Assembly (NCBI GenBank): GCA_034401795.1
Contig: CM067370.1
Coordinates: forward strand, 50,627,914 to 50,691,913
Direction of reading: 5' to 3'
Source: Chaetoderma sp. LZ-2023a
Taxonomy: Eukaryota > Mollusca > Caudofoveata > Chaetodermatida > Chaetodermatidae
Length of the DNA stretch: 64,000 bases
Shown: piece after piece, positions 43,994 through 55,400 of the stretch
How positions within the stretch are numbered: the first letter of the stretch is position 1
How the letters are laid out: every line of letters begins with the position of its first letter
The notes under the pieces: generated by a model
What the model was told of the DNA's origin: nothing
The model's database searches: none
What the model saw: the letters and a program-made list of their open reading frames with translations, nothing else
Translations under genes and position numbers: made by a program

Positions 43994-44516
43994 CCGGAAG
44001 CTAAGCATGTCATTGATAACTTGTAATAATTGTTATTACTGGGGTTAATATATCGTCGTCACATCATCACAATGTTATTGAAATTGGGTAATTTGATTTC
44101 CCGGTGATTTTGATTATTCCCCTCACCACAGGGACCTATTCGCGGATTGCTAGATTACCTATTACTGTTGTAATCAATTCAGCGACATAGAATTGGTACT
44201 TTGAGCAATCGGGCGTGTTAATGACGCGTGAGAAGCCGACGACAACCCAACATTGACCATTCTTCACACCAAGAATTAAAACGATTGTCAATCTCTATAT
44301 AGCACGTAGGTCTGTCAGGTGGCTTGATTGTTATTTTGAATTTTAAGAAAGCTTGTTGATACCCTGCAAAGCAAATCTCAGTCAAATTGTTTATCAAAAT
44401 ATTGAATTTGTCCTCATAAGCTGGTTTCTGGTAATTCAGTTTATATCGATAGAAAACCGGTCATAATTAAGAATCAAACAAAACGTGATTTCGCCAAAAA
44501 GAAGACTTGTGTAAGG
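43994..44516. other. No gene; solo MITE-A arm
   Basis: AGTCAAATTGTTTATCAAAATATTGAA at 44381-44407 is a divergent family-A arm. Nothing else is recognisable before the RNase H remnant. Confidence 0.45.
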
Positions 44517-45000
44517 CCACTCTGCATTTCATTTCAAATGCTTTCGGATAGCATTGCAGTGGATCCCCTCACACCGTGGAGTCCAAGGAAATCAGGAAGC
44601 AGACAAGATGGCAAAGGTGGGTGCAGAAGAGAATCAGACAGAAAACATGGTTACCCATACAGAGATGAAGACTATCATCAAGTCACTCTATAGAACCCCT
44701 CAATCAGAAGATGCCTACTATCATCTCTCGAGGCCAGAGCAAGTGCCTATTTTTCGTCTCAGAACTGGACAGAACGGACGAAACCAACACATGCGGTTCC
44801 ACCTTACGACATTACTAGCTTGTCGTTGTGGAGAAGCAGAATAGACCACAGAGCACATACGTCATTGTTGCAGTACGTATCAGCTGCTGAGAGAAGAGAT
44901 CTGGCCCTTGTCAACCTCTTTTCTTGAAAAGCTGTATGGGCCTGTGGAAGAACTGCAGAAAACCACAGATTTCATCTTGAGAACGGCTCTCCAAGTCTGA
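44517..45000 (+). pseudogene. LINE RNase H and zinc-knuckle remnant
   Basis: LQWIPSHRGVQGNQEADKMA matches the last RNase H motif (WIPSH.G..GNE.AD..A). It continues YYHLSRPEQVPIFRLRTGQN and LTTLLACRCGEAE, then TAG, then TTEHIRHCCSTYQLLREEIW, a CCHC-like C..C..H..C motif, and LYGPVEELQKTTDFILRTAL. This is the C-terminal end of a LINE that encodes RNase H, different from the LINEs at 37 and 59 kb. One internal stop (44842-44844) breaks it, and everything upstream of RNase H is missing. Confidence 0.85.
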
Positions 45001-46440
45001 TACCAGCGATCGAAAAGAAGAAGAAGAAGGCCACTCTGCAAACAGCGAATGACTCCTGACCGAAGAGATTTTGGAAAATAATTTTGGGAAATATTCAATT
45101 TTTTATAGTTTGACCAAATAATAGGGGAAACCGTTTACTGTTTGGCCCTCGCCCTCTGAAAGAATTCCTCGAGTCGTCATTGCTTGTTACTGACAGAATT
45201 ATCTATCTAGGTTGCTGAAATGCTAATCAGATTGAGCCAAAATAACGGTATAGAAGACCTAAATATCAATTCCCACCACGGTACGCTAACATACGAAATT
45301 AAATTTATCACGGTGCTTTTCAAATTACTATAACTATTGCATTGCGATGACAGTATTAATTTATGCTGCAATTTTTCTAGTAAATTACATTTCGGATGAA
45401 TATTATCGAATCTAATGTTTCACGAGTGTATTTTCCTGTAAGCCCTTGTTTATTAGATTATATATTGAAACTAAGTTAAGTTATTAGGTTTGCGTCAGAA
45501 GAGTCCACCTGTACAGACATAATCATTGAATTGCATCGAGTTACAATAGATGCGCAGCAATTTATGCGTCGTAGTTGTTTACAAAGAGCGCGTGCATTGA
45601 ATTCCCGCAGATCTGTCGCTGGACTGTCAGTCAGCTTGTATTACTTAGTTTTGAAATAGTTGAGGTGTAATTTGTTCAAAATGTCTTCTCTCTATATTGA
45701 TCAGCAGATAACGTCATGCATAACGCCGATCAAAGTAGGCGTTAGAGAATTTCATTTGCGTCTTTAGCCAAGGGATGCTTTATGGGGCCTTTCTGCAACG
45801 TATCTTATAGGGCCACACTATTCCCCCCCCCCCCCCCCCCCCCCGACGCCCCCCCCCCCCATACATACACACACACACACAGCGCATAGAGCAGATGACT
45901 TCTCAAACAAGTTTAAATGTAATCACTAATCAGATTTTGGTTCATGACCGTTCATCCGGGTACCATTGCCAGCGTAATGTTAACACGCACATCTAGATGG
46001 GACGATCAAGTGTTCTGTCAGCGTGTCATTGCCTCATATCTAGGTAGACTCTGCTTCATAATTTAGTGACGTCATAATTGAATCATAGCTTCCCTCGAGT
46101 AGATTTGCTCGCATTAGCTACTGTAGAATTATGTACACATCTCACGTGAAACAGGCGTAATGGATATTTATAGACAGACAGCTGATGATTTCGTGGCGGG
46201 TTAAATAAATTGTTCCGTGTGCTTACATAGTTTATTGAACTGTCGCTCAGTCGACCCCCGTTATTTTCCTTGTTTCTCTTCAGCACCATCGCTCAAACCC
46301 CATGAATAAGTTTGACTGATGTAGTCGTCAATGATGTAAAATCTCACCTCACGTGCTCTGTTCCATGCGCTATACACGTGACATATTACTATCGAGAACT
46401 GATATCTAAATCTTTGACGTCCTCAAAATGAATTATAGTT
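45001..46440. other. Intergenic, no gene seen
   Basis: Unique-looking sequence with a poly-C tract at 45822-45860 and a short CA run at 45870-45881. No exon or conserved frame is supported. Confidence 0.45.
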
Positions 46441-46554
46441 CCTTTCTGAAACCCATCACGGCTGTTGACAACATTAGCAATTTTAGGTGCACTTGATTTA
46501 CCTCACTGTCCACATACTGGCGTATGGTGCAGTTTACTTCCAGCTTTAAAATAT

Positions 46555-47060
46555 CATACACAGGGATATATCTGTAGCAAACTAATCTTTCGGGCTGTGA
46601 AATGTATCTTACTTGTTTCTAGAGTAGTTTTTACTGTAATTTCAAATCTGCCAGCTACACCTTAAATTCTTTGCTTATTTAATAAGCAGATTTGCATACA
46701 TCTCAGTTGGCCGCCTCGAAAGCATAAAACCGTTTTCTGCAGCTTTCAGATGTAATATCTGGGCTCAGGGAACCTGATCTCTGTCATTGGAATATGCTTG
46801 GATTTTAGATCCAATATGGCCACGATTTCGTTTTGATAAATGATACCGCTCAGTTCCTAGATGTCGCATACTGAGCAAATAGGTGGAGAGAGTGCCTATT
46901 TAGACGTCTCAGCAATACAATCTAGCTAGCTATGTGTTGCTAGTGGCGCGAATTTAGATTCTATGTCACATGACCTAAAATCTGATATCGCCGCCATAAT
47001 ATTTTTAATTATTATTTCTCAGCTCCTAGATAATATAGACAAAATATTTTGATGCCTAGA
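46555..47060 (+). repeat. Left inverted flank of the candidate transposon
   Basis: Shares with 52600-53158, in opposite orientation and in the same order, ATATCTGTAGCAAACTAATC (46568-46587), TTTACTGTA.ATTT.AAATCTG, AGCTTTCAGATG, CCTATTTAGA (46893-), CAATCTAGCTAG (46919-), TGTGTTGCTAGTG (46933-) and AATATAGACA (47032-). Small indels separate the copies. Confidence 0.75.
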
Positions 47061-47519
47061 ATGGGGTATATTAGGCCAGGCAAGTGAATTATGGCATGGC
47101 ACTTTGAATAGATATCCCTGATATGCACAGCTGGAAAATTATGGATAGTGTTAAAGAACGTGACTGCTTCAATCAATGATCTGCTGTCACATGTTAATGA
47201 ACACACAATACTTACATGTATTGCTCATTCGCTTTCATTTTCTCACAGAGCATTAGCTGAAGCAATCCCATTCTTTAACATTTGCAAGTATACTGCAGTA
47301 GCTCATAGACAGTGATCATAACCATAGTAAATGTATCACATTTTATTTCAGGTTTACTGGTCGATTGAAACGTAAATCATCTAGCTGAGAAACGTCTCCG
47401 ATTAACGCCAGAAGGAGCCCGGAAGTGCCTTATAACTCTATGATGGTAATATTGACAAGAATCAAGCACATTAAGAACTTGGCGACGCAGGATTCCAAAC
47501 ATTAAAAGGCAATGCAAAC

Positions 47520-48036
47520 ATTTGGTCAATGATACAGATTACTAGTTCTGATGAACCATATTTTGATTTCGCAAGTATACATCTAAGAATAGCTGAAATG
47601 ACTACAGTAGTGTACATCGTCGCCGTGTTCATAAAAGAATGCAGAACCGTATTTTGTGCGCACATATACAGGAAAGAATGCCAATGTGGCCGGAAAACAA
47701 TTAGTAAAGCCACAGCTAAAGGCAATGCGTCGGGTGAAAGTAGTTTTACCATATCGGATTATTCGTGTTCCTCAAGACACTCAGGACGGAACACGGGACA
47801 GTATAAACATGTCTGTTTCATATGCAAAACCATATGCTGGGTTGATGATTAACCTTATAATCACGGTGGCTTAGGTGTCCTGAAGGGTGATAACGACTGT
47901 ATGAAAGATTACAATAAACCTGGACACAGATTTGAAGATGCTATCAAATTTTTATATTTTACTATGTGGGTCATCACATGATATTAATGCAGTTGATATA
48001 TAGTATTATAACCATTCTTACTTACAGCACTAGAAC

Positions 48037-48077
<41 letters not shown>

Positions 48078-49028
48078 AGGGAGGGAGAGAGAGAGAGAGG
48101 GAGGGAGGGAGGGAGGGAGGGAGGGAGGGACTTACTTATTGGATGACATTAGGGAAATAAGTTATGACTGTCACCTCCAAGAACCAAGGCTAAAAGATTC
48201 TTACCTCCTGAAACAAAAACTTGTTGAACGATTCGCTGATCAAATAGGGTTTAATGTTGCAGGTCCTAGACAAATCGTGCATCCAAGCAGCATAAATCCA
48301 TGTCTGTATGCGGTAAGCACACTAGAGAGAGCTGGGTTAAGTGGTGATTACCTCACCAAAGCATTTGTTCGTCGCAGGTTCTCATGCAGGGAACCTGAGA
48401 AGTGGCCAATATCACCAGAGGAACTTTTGCGCAAGCTAGATTGTAGTGGGCCTCTGGCCTATATAAATAATCTTATTTCATGGTTCATAAATTCAGATGA
48501 ACCAAAATGATTTGGGTATGTTGCAACTGCGAGTAAACTGATGACAGACAAACTGTGGGCTATTGCCAGTGACTGGGAAGCATTAATAACACACGACCGC
48601 TCAACAAAATGTACATCATTAAGCATGACAACCTATCGACTTACAGGTAGCAAGGCAGCTGCGTCTCTTCTTCTTTTCTTATTCTGATATCAGATTTATT
48701 AACAATGCATGGGCGAGATCTGTGACGAGTAAATAAAAATGAAGCTACCGATGGAATTTCAGAAAGGCAGAGCCATACATGGTTCAATTGACAATTTTGA
48801 TGGTCAGCAGCAACTGTTTACATGTTTTAACATTACACCAATTGGATCATATTTCAGACATATTATCCGACGGTTTCTGTAGTAGAAGAACGTGAACAGA
48901 TTGTGATAGGTCAGGACAAAGAACTTGTTGTTGCGGCTGATGAGGTAACTGTGGTTTATGGATCATATAAATATTCAACGAAAGTATCTCCACCTCCTGG
49001 TCCAGAGTATACTGATACTAAGAACTCA
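47520..49028 (+). pseudogene. Decayed transposon protein, N-terminal and middle part
   Basis: Fragments in changing frames: KHVCFICKTICWVDD (47803-), a CxxC motif; then 48139-48510, SYLLKQKLVERFADQIGF and LISWFINSDEPK; then WAIASDWEALIT, YRLTGSKAAASLLL and IDNFDGQQQLFTCFNITPIG. The run SDEP...WAIA...YRLTGSK...DNFD is in the order I know from large, uncharacterised multicopy proteins of corals and molluscs that end in a TGCDTTS block. A GA/GGGA microsatellite (48041-48130) sits inside. Several stops are present. Confidence 0.6.
48041..48130. repeat. (GA)n / (GGGA)n microsatellite
   Basis: GAGAGAGAGAGAGAGAGAGA then GGGAGGGAGGGA blocks. Located inside the decayed transposon reading region, so it either expanded from a purine-rich codon run or was inserted. 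Confidence 0.95.
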
Positions 49029-49378
49029 GAATAGACCTTTCCAGAGTAATGATGTCATATGACGTCATAATCAGTTTAGTGACGTGTAGTAGATGACGTC
49101 ATAATCATTACATCATAAATGATTCTATATGGACCGTCTTTAACTCTTAATAGTCCGACACGTAAGAATTGTATGTCTCTACTATTTAATAAACATGCTG
49201 CTATGGCAGCAACAGCGCTCAGTCAAATTAGTTTCAAAATATTCAACAGCTTACCTGTATAGTTTTCTGGAAATTGCTAGTCAGAAAGTTCAGAGATCGA
49301 TCTATCCCAACACGAGCGAGGTGTGGGTGGAGCTTAGATAGAGATGGCGGGGCATAGCTAAAAATGGAAGGCCCATTG
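49029..49378 (-). mobile_element. MITE family A copy, inserted in transposon gene
   Basis: Minus orientation: AATAGACCTTTCCAGAG at the left, GACGTCATAATCAGTTTAGT, TAGTCCGACACGTAAGAATT, AACATGCTGCTATGGCAGCA, CAGTCAAATTAGTTTCAAAA, GGTGTGGGTGGAGCTTAG and the end GGAAGGCCCATTG. Half of the central palindrome is deleted at AACATGCTGC/TATGGCAGC. Coding sequence resumes immediately after its right end. Confidence 0.82.
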
Positions 49379-52075
49379 ATAGACCATACATTGAAACGTG
49401 ATATAGCAAGGGTATTAACTAGTGATACAGGTGAAAAGTTAATAACTGACATTAGCCAAGAAATAGAACCCATTGGGTCTTGGACTGCTCTTATGAAAAA
49501 GGTTACCAATTCTGAGACAAAGAAAAGTGTTGTGGAATATCTTGAGGTGGTTCCATTGCCCCCACGGGATGATGTGTGCAAGTGGTATATGGATTTAATT
49601 CTACAAATGGCAGATGACTTGGAACTGGACTGCATATTTGCTCATGCAGATGAAGCTGTGAATTGTAAGATGGTGATCATAAAATGGTTATATGATAAGA
49701 AGTACGATCGCATCATAACACTAATAGGTGGATTTCACACATCGTTAGTAAAATTAAAGATCATGCACAAAAGGGATGGTGTATTAGTGTTCAAGGAATG
49801 GTGGATTTGATGCAGGTGCTGTGGCGAAGGGATCAGCTGACCAGGCTGAGGAGGGGCGACACTATTACTGAGGCATACGTCTACATATGCAATCTTTCGA
49901 AGCTCTCCTGATTTATAAACAGTATAACATTTCAAAGTTCAGTGATGACCTCAAACAAACCTCAATAAGTCTTGAGATCTGATCCAACTCCAAAGAGTGT
50001 TTTGAAAATGTTTCCTGTACGTTGTGCCGAATTATTAATGACTACATGAACAGAGTCACTGATGGTAGTAGAATATATTCGCAATGTCTCGTCATTGTTG
50101 TCTCTGATTAGTAATGTATGTGAGATGTTCGTTGGGCAACACCCACAAGCTGAGCTTTTTCTTCAGTTGGATGCTTTCGGTCATGTTAATTATACCCGGC
50201 ACCCAACATATCAGCATGTAATGATGCAAAGCCTAAAGGATACAAATCCAAAAGCCTGGAGTGGGTGGAAAAAGAATGGCGTTGGGGCAGTTTGAGTGGC
50301 GAACCATTTTCAGGTGGAGATCTCATCATTGAAACAAAAATAAATCATGAAGTGAAAGTGAAAGGTGGCCCATTGCAAGGCAACTATAGTACAAACACAG
50401 GGACAACAAACACATTCATCAAGACAAGTCATTTAATGCCAAAATTACGTGCTGTAATGAAATGTAAACTTCACATGTTAACTTCACCAGTGCACAAAGA
50501 GACAACACAGGGTGCTAAGAAATAGTACACGGCAACAATTGGACGACTTATTGAGAAGATGGATACCTTTCTATATCTATTTGTACCAGGGCCAGTCAGA
50601 GACATAAAAACAGGAACAGTGATAGATTATTCACGGATTACTTAACTCAACACAAACTCGAGAAACGCTTTACAAGGAATTCGTTGATGATCGAATAAGG
50701 AAAACTGGCGATGATCGTGTGAGCTTGTTTAAGCCAATCTAGAACCCCAAAATTAAAACAAGTCTAGAAAAAGCCAAAAAGGAGCCAAGAATTGTGAATA
50801 TTCTCAAAGAAGATAAACAAGCTTTGGATCACTTGCAAGTTGCAGCAAAGGCTACCAGCGTAAAGCGGCACACCCCTATCCTTTGACATCAGTACCTCTT
50901 GCATTGGCTTGACCTGAGCGAGATCCAAGACAAGGATCAAAGGCCTCTCTGCGTATTTACCTCATTGAGGATACCGATACAACAAAAAACACTGCAAAAA
51001 TACGTGGATTATTGATGGTATGGCAGCTGTGAAGTCAGTATCTCGAAGAGATGCTACTTTGGGAGATGTTCTTACACCACCGCCCTATGCGAATAATTGT
51101 GATGGACACATATGGAAAAAAGAATACGCGAGATGATACTGAGAAGACGTGGTAAACCTGGGAAAAGGACTTTTATCACAAATGCCGGCCAAGCTATCCC
51201 AAAAGCTAATTACTGGGAAGAAAAAGAGAATTGATACTTTCTTGGTAGAACATTATAAATTAAGTGAAGCCAGGGCCAAGTTGGAAATTCCACTGATCAT
51301 AACATAGCTGATACAGTATGTATACTTGGCTGCTGTAATCACCACGAACCAATACAAGAGTTGTGCTACAGGCTTCGCAAAGTGACAATCCTATAGCTGT
51401 GGTAGCTAATGATACTGATATTTTAGTACTTCTAACGTATGCATGTAACATTGTCAAGCCTACTGAGGGGTAAATGATGAAACTTGACAGTGACGGGTAC
51501 ATTAGTGTGACTACTATATGCAAGAGATTAGGTGATGAAGTATGTACTATCTTGACAGCATATCATAGCATAACTGGATGTGACACAACCTCGTTTCCGT
51601 TTGGTGTAGGCAAAGTAGCCATTCAAGAAAATGATGAAAAACGACAAAATGTATCATTTGTCTGCAGTGGGACTTCTTACCATTATGGCTTAACTCTTCA
51701 CAGTTCGCGCTAAGTTTGCCAACAACGAAATGTCGAAAATCGAAAGGCAAAAGAATTACAGAGTATCAAGCAGATAATGAAGAAAACAGCATTGAACCTG
51801 GATACACAGAGTATGCACATTGTCCTCCGCGGAAATGGTCACAGAAACAAGCTGAAGTGTGCCAAGCTGACGACTATGACGCAAAAGATGAGTAATATAA
51901 GGACGCTAGTGACTCAAAATCCGATTCAAATCTGGATAGTGAAATTAGTACTAGTGACGATGCAGCATATGTATATAGCATAGATTATGCAGAAGATACT
52001 GGCAACAAACTGGATATAATTTCAAGTGTGTACTGTGATTTCATTCAAAACACAATTCTAACTGTGCTTTAGTCA
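49379..52075 (+). pseudogene. Decayed transposon protein, C-terminal part with XPG-like nuclease motifs
   Basis: The best piece runs 49379-49810: LPPRDDVCKWYMDLILQMAD, CIFAHADEAVNCKMVIIKWL, ITLIGGFHTSLVKLKIMHKR, FKEWWI, then DAGAVAKGSADQAEEGRHYY. Later: SGGDLIIETKINHEVKVKGG (50300-), WIIDGMAAVKSVSRRDATLG (51009-), AVVANDTDILVLLTYA (51400-) and TAYHSITGCDTTSFPFGVGK (51556-). IIDGM, NDTDILVL and GCD..S..GVGK line up with the N-region, D-x-D strand and helix-hairpin-helix GCDY..GIPGVG of FEN1/XPG nucleases. The Met at 49364 lies inside the MITE end and is not a real start. Stops and frameshifts break the gene. Confidence 0.6.
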
Positions 52076-52599
52076 TACCAGATAATATTTTGTCAAAATA
52101 TCTTACTATATAGCTAATGTACAGTTATGACTGCAGTCTGGGATTATAGACATTATAGGCCTACATGTGGAAATGTGTGTTACTACCTATAGGGTCTACA
52201 TAAACGGCAATGCCACCGTGTGGCACCTAACAGATGCATTGTGTCTCTCATAGTAACATATGGTTCACGTTATTCCTGCACCATTTTATCACGCGTTGCG
52301 TTTGTGTATTGGTTTATGTATCTAGTATAGCTCAAAATATTATTTTAATCTGTGGCGATACTGGGTTTTGCAGGTAATACCGGTGTAGTGCCATTATATA
52401 AAACTATTTCATGGATTTTCAGAAACCTACATGTGACCAAGATTTATAGCTTGATTCTAACGAAATATGTGGCCTCATCAATACCCGTTTGGCCGCCAAG
52501 ATCATCTTTCTACGATATCTTAGAGCTGAGAAATAGCAATTTAAAACAGTTTGGCGGTCATTTTGGACGTTCAGGGTCATGTGACCTAAACCTACATGT

Positions 52600-53160
52600 C
52601 CGAGCTATATGTTGTGTTGATATATAAGTGGCCATCCATAATCTGTCTATATTACCTAGGAACAGAGGACAATGAGGAATATTACGGCGGCCATCCTGGA
52701 TTTTTACGTCATGTGATATACAATCTATACAGGCACTATATATAGGCACTAGCAACACATTACTAGCTAGATTGCATTGCCTCTAAATAGGCAGTTTCTC
52801 GACATATTTGCGCCGTGAGCGACATGTAGCAACTGAGAGATATAATTCACCAAAACGAAACGGTGGTCATGTTGGATTTTGATGGTCATGTGACATAATC
52901 CTCAAATTTAAAGACTAAATATATTTTAATGATAGATATCAGGTCCCCAAATATCACATCTTAGACACCAAGATCACCTTCTGCCATCTGAAAGCTTCAA
53001 AATACGGTTTAATGTGTTAGCGGCGGCCATCTGGGATTTATGTAAATTAGCTCATCAGATATGGAAAAGTTTAAAGTGTACCTGACAGATTTTAAATCTA
53101 CGGTAAAGACTACACTAGGAAGAATTGAGATACCTTTGATTAGTTTGCTACAGATATACC
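52600..53160 (-). repeat. Right inverted flank of the candidate transposon
   Basis: Inverted counterpart of 46555-47060, including GATTAGTTTGCTACAGATAT (53138-53157) and CACTAGCAACACATTACTAG (52746-52765). It also carries GCGGCCATCCTGGATTTTTA and GCGGCCATCTGGGATTTATG words like other repeats in the window, so membership of a wider repeat family cannot be excluded. Confidence 0.7.
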
Positions 53161-53233
53161 CCTGTCTATCGCGTAAACACCTGACACTCGTTGTCGCCGT
53201 CTGGTGACATTAGTTTATAGTAACGGAGCTTGC

Positions 53234-53482
53234 GACGGAGGATTTCACCCAGAAAGTTTGATCCCTTAATCTACTGCCATAATACTTTGGTTTAACAAAG
53301 TTTTGTTCATGTATTAGATGGGGGGGTAAATACAAACCCCATATCGGAGGCATGTTAATGGGTCCTGGGGGTCACACCATGTGACAGGGGAGCAGCTGAC
53401 AAATATTTTGTGGATGGTTTAAGTGGCCTAAGTAACTTTAAGGTGTCAAATATTCTGGATGAAAGGGGTGAAATCCTCCGTC
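53234..53482. repeat. 17-bp inverted repeat spanning 250 bases
   Basis: GACGGAGGATTTCACCC at 53234-53250 and its exact reverse complement GGGTGAAATCCTCCGTC at 53466-53482. Possibly the ends of a tiny element just outside the right flank of the candidate transposon. No coding sequence lies between. Confidence 0.7.
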
Positions 53483-54520
53483 ACGCGCTCAGACTGAACT
53501 ATTATGAGGTCACGCCGGATTACATAGCAGAGCTTTGCCGAGGACATTATATAACTTCCATGCTCCGGTGAACTGAAACAGCTGATCGCGTTCTTATGAG
53601 TACGCCCAGCTTGTTTCAAGAAAAGCAATATGAATCATTATTTGATAAATGTGACAAAATCTGGCAACCGGCCTGAAATGCCCCGCAAACGGAGTCCGGT
53701 CTGAAAGTTAGGTAGTTTTTCAAAATGTCCCAACAGACGCATGTCCATACCTTTAGTTTGCTCCTTAATTAGTTTCAAATAAATAATGTCAATCATGCGA
53801 AATGGCAGCTTCAGATGAATTCTTTCTATAGTTTACCGTCAAATTGTGTCAGAAGTCTTACTCAGTGCACTTTGAATGTATGTAAGTCTTTTAATTAGAA
53901 AATAATTTGAGCCGGAGATTGTCCCGGAATCGGCATCTATGCAGATATACACTTTGTATGTCTTAGGCCTAGTCTAAATAATCCAATACAATTAACTTGA
54001 ATTGAACTGAATTGAATAGTATGGAGTCACCATGCTATATGTTTGATTTAGTACTTTGATAGTGGGCACATGTCAGGTTACTCTATCAATATTGAGCGCG
54101 TGGAATGAGTTGGTTTGGATGTTGTTTAGCGTAGTATGAAAGGTATAAGAACAGATCTGGTGGGAGAGTTCTGTTAGCAATTTAAGAACCAGAGCCATTG
54201 AACATGTTATATGCGCTTGATGATCCTTCAGTCCCTTGCATGGAAACTCCAATCCTTCTCACGTTATTCCGGTCAGCGGTATTGATCAACTGACAGTATT
54301 TAGTGTGAATACCATAACAAATGCTTCTGGAGAGGGCCGATCAACACAGGCAAACTGATCATGATGAGCCATGTGAGCCAGTCCAGACCACGTGGAGTAA
54401 TTGGTTTTCATCTGCTACGATAAACTACCATGAACCTGCTGATGCTCTAGTTTCGATCAAGTTTCTATACTACTCAATAGCCGTGTTTCTGAACGCACAA
54501 CCGCATACAGCTTGAGCATG
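53483..54520. other. Intergenic, no gene seen
   Basis: No frame with recognisable features; no repeat family of the window was identified. Confidence 0.45.
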
Positions 54521-55100
<580 letters not shown>

Positions 55101-55400
55101 ATGAATTATATTCAAGTTACCATACAACTGCTGTGTTTGACACCCTCGAGGACTGTCACATCATTGTGAGTTCGCTATCGTAACATGGAACATTCACAGT
55201 CTAGCCAGTTCATCGAAAAGAGTAATCATGGGAAGAGACTGTAATTATTACAACATTGATATCTATCTAAGAAGCAAAAAGTATCCACTCACCAGGAAGA
55301 TCTCATGTAGTCAGGCCATAAACTAATTCTACTCGAATAAAAATAAGCTTCTCACCGAGCATAGGTTTTGTAATTGGACCAAGACTGATGGACCATGTTG
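55101..55400. other. No gene seen
   Basis: Short unique-looking stretch between the MITE and the LINE relic. Confidence 0.4.

Larger units (their letters stand above)
46450..53200 (+). mobile_element. Candidate autonomous DNA transposon, decayed, with long inverted ends
   Basis: A decayed + strand protein (about 47.6-52.1 kb) lies between two inverted copies of one sequence (about 46.55-47.06 and 52.60-53.16 kb). The protein has XPG/FEN1-like nuclease motifs near its end. Academ-type DNA transposons are described as encoding XPG-like nucleases, so that superfamily is my first guess; I cannot confirm it. Exact ends and target duplication were not found. A MITE-A copy at 49029-49378 interrupts the coding region. 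Confidence 0.5.

Noticed and set aside
49364..49378. ATG at 49364 as the true start of the 148-codon frame
   Set aside because: It lies within the end of a MITE; homologous protein text begins only after 49378 and continues from upstream fragments.
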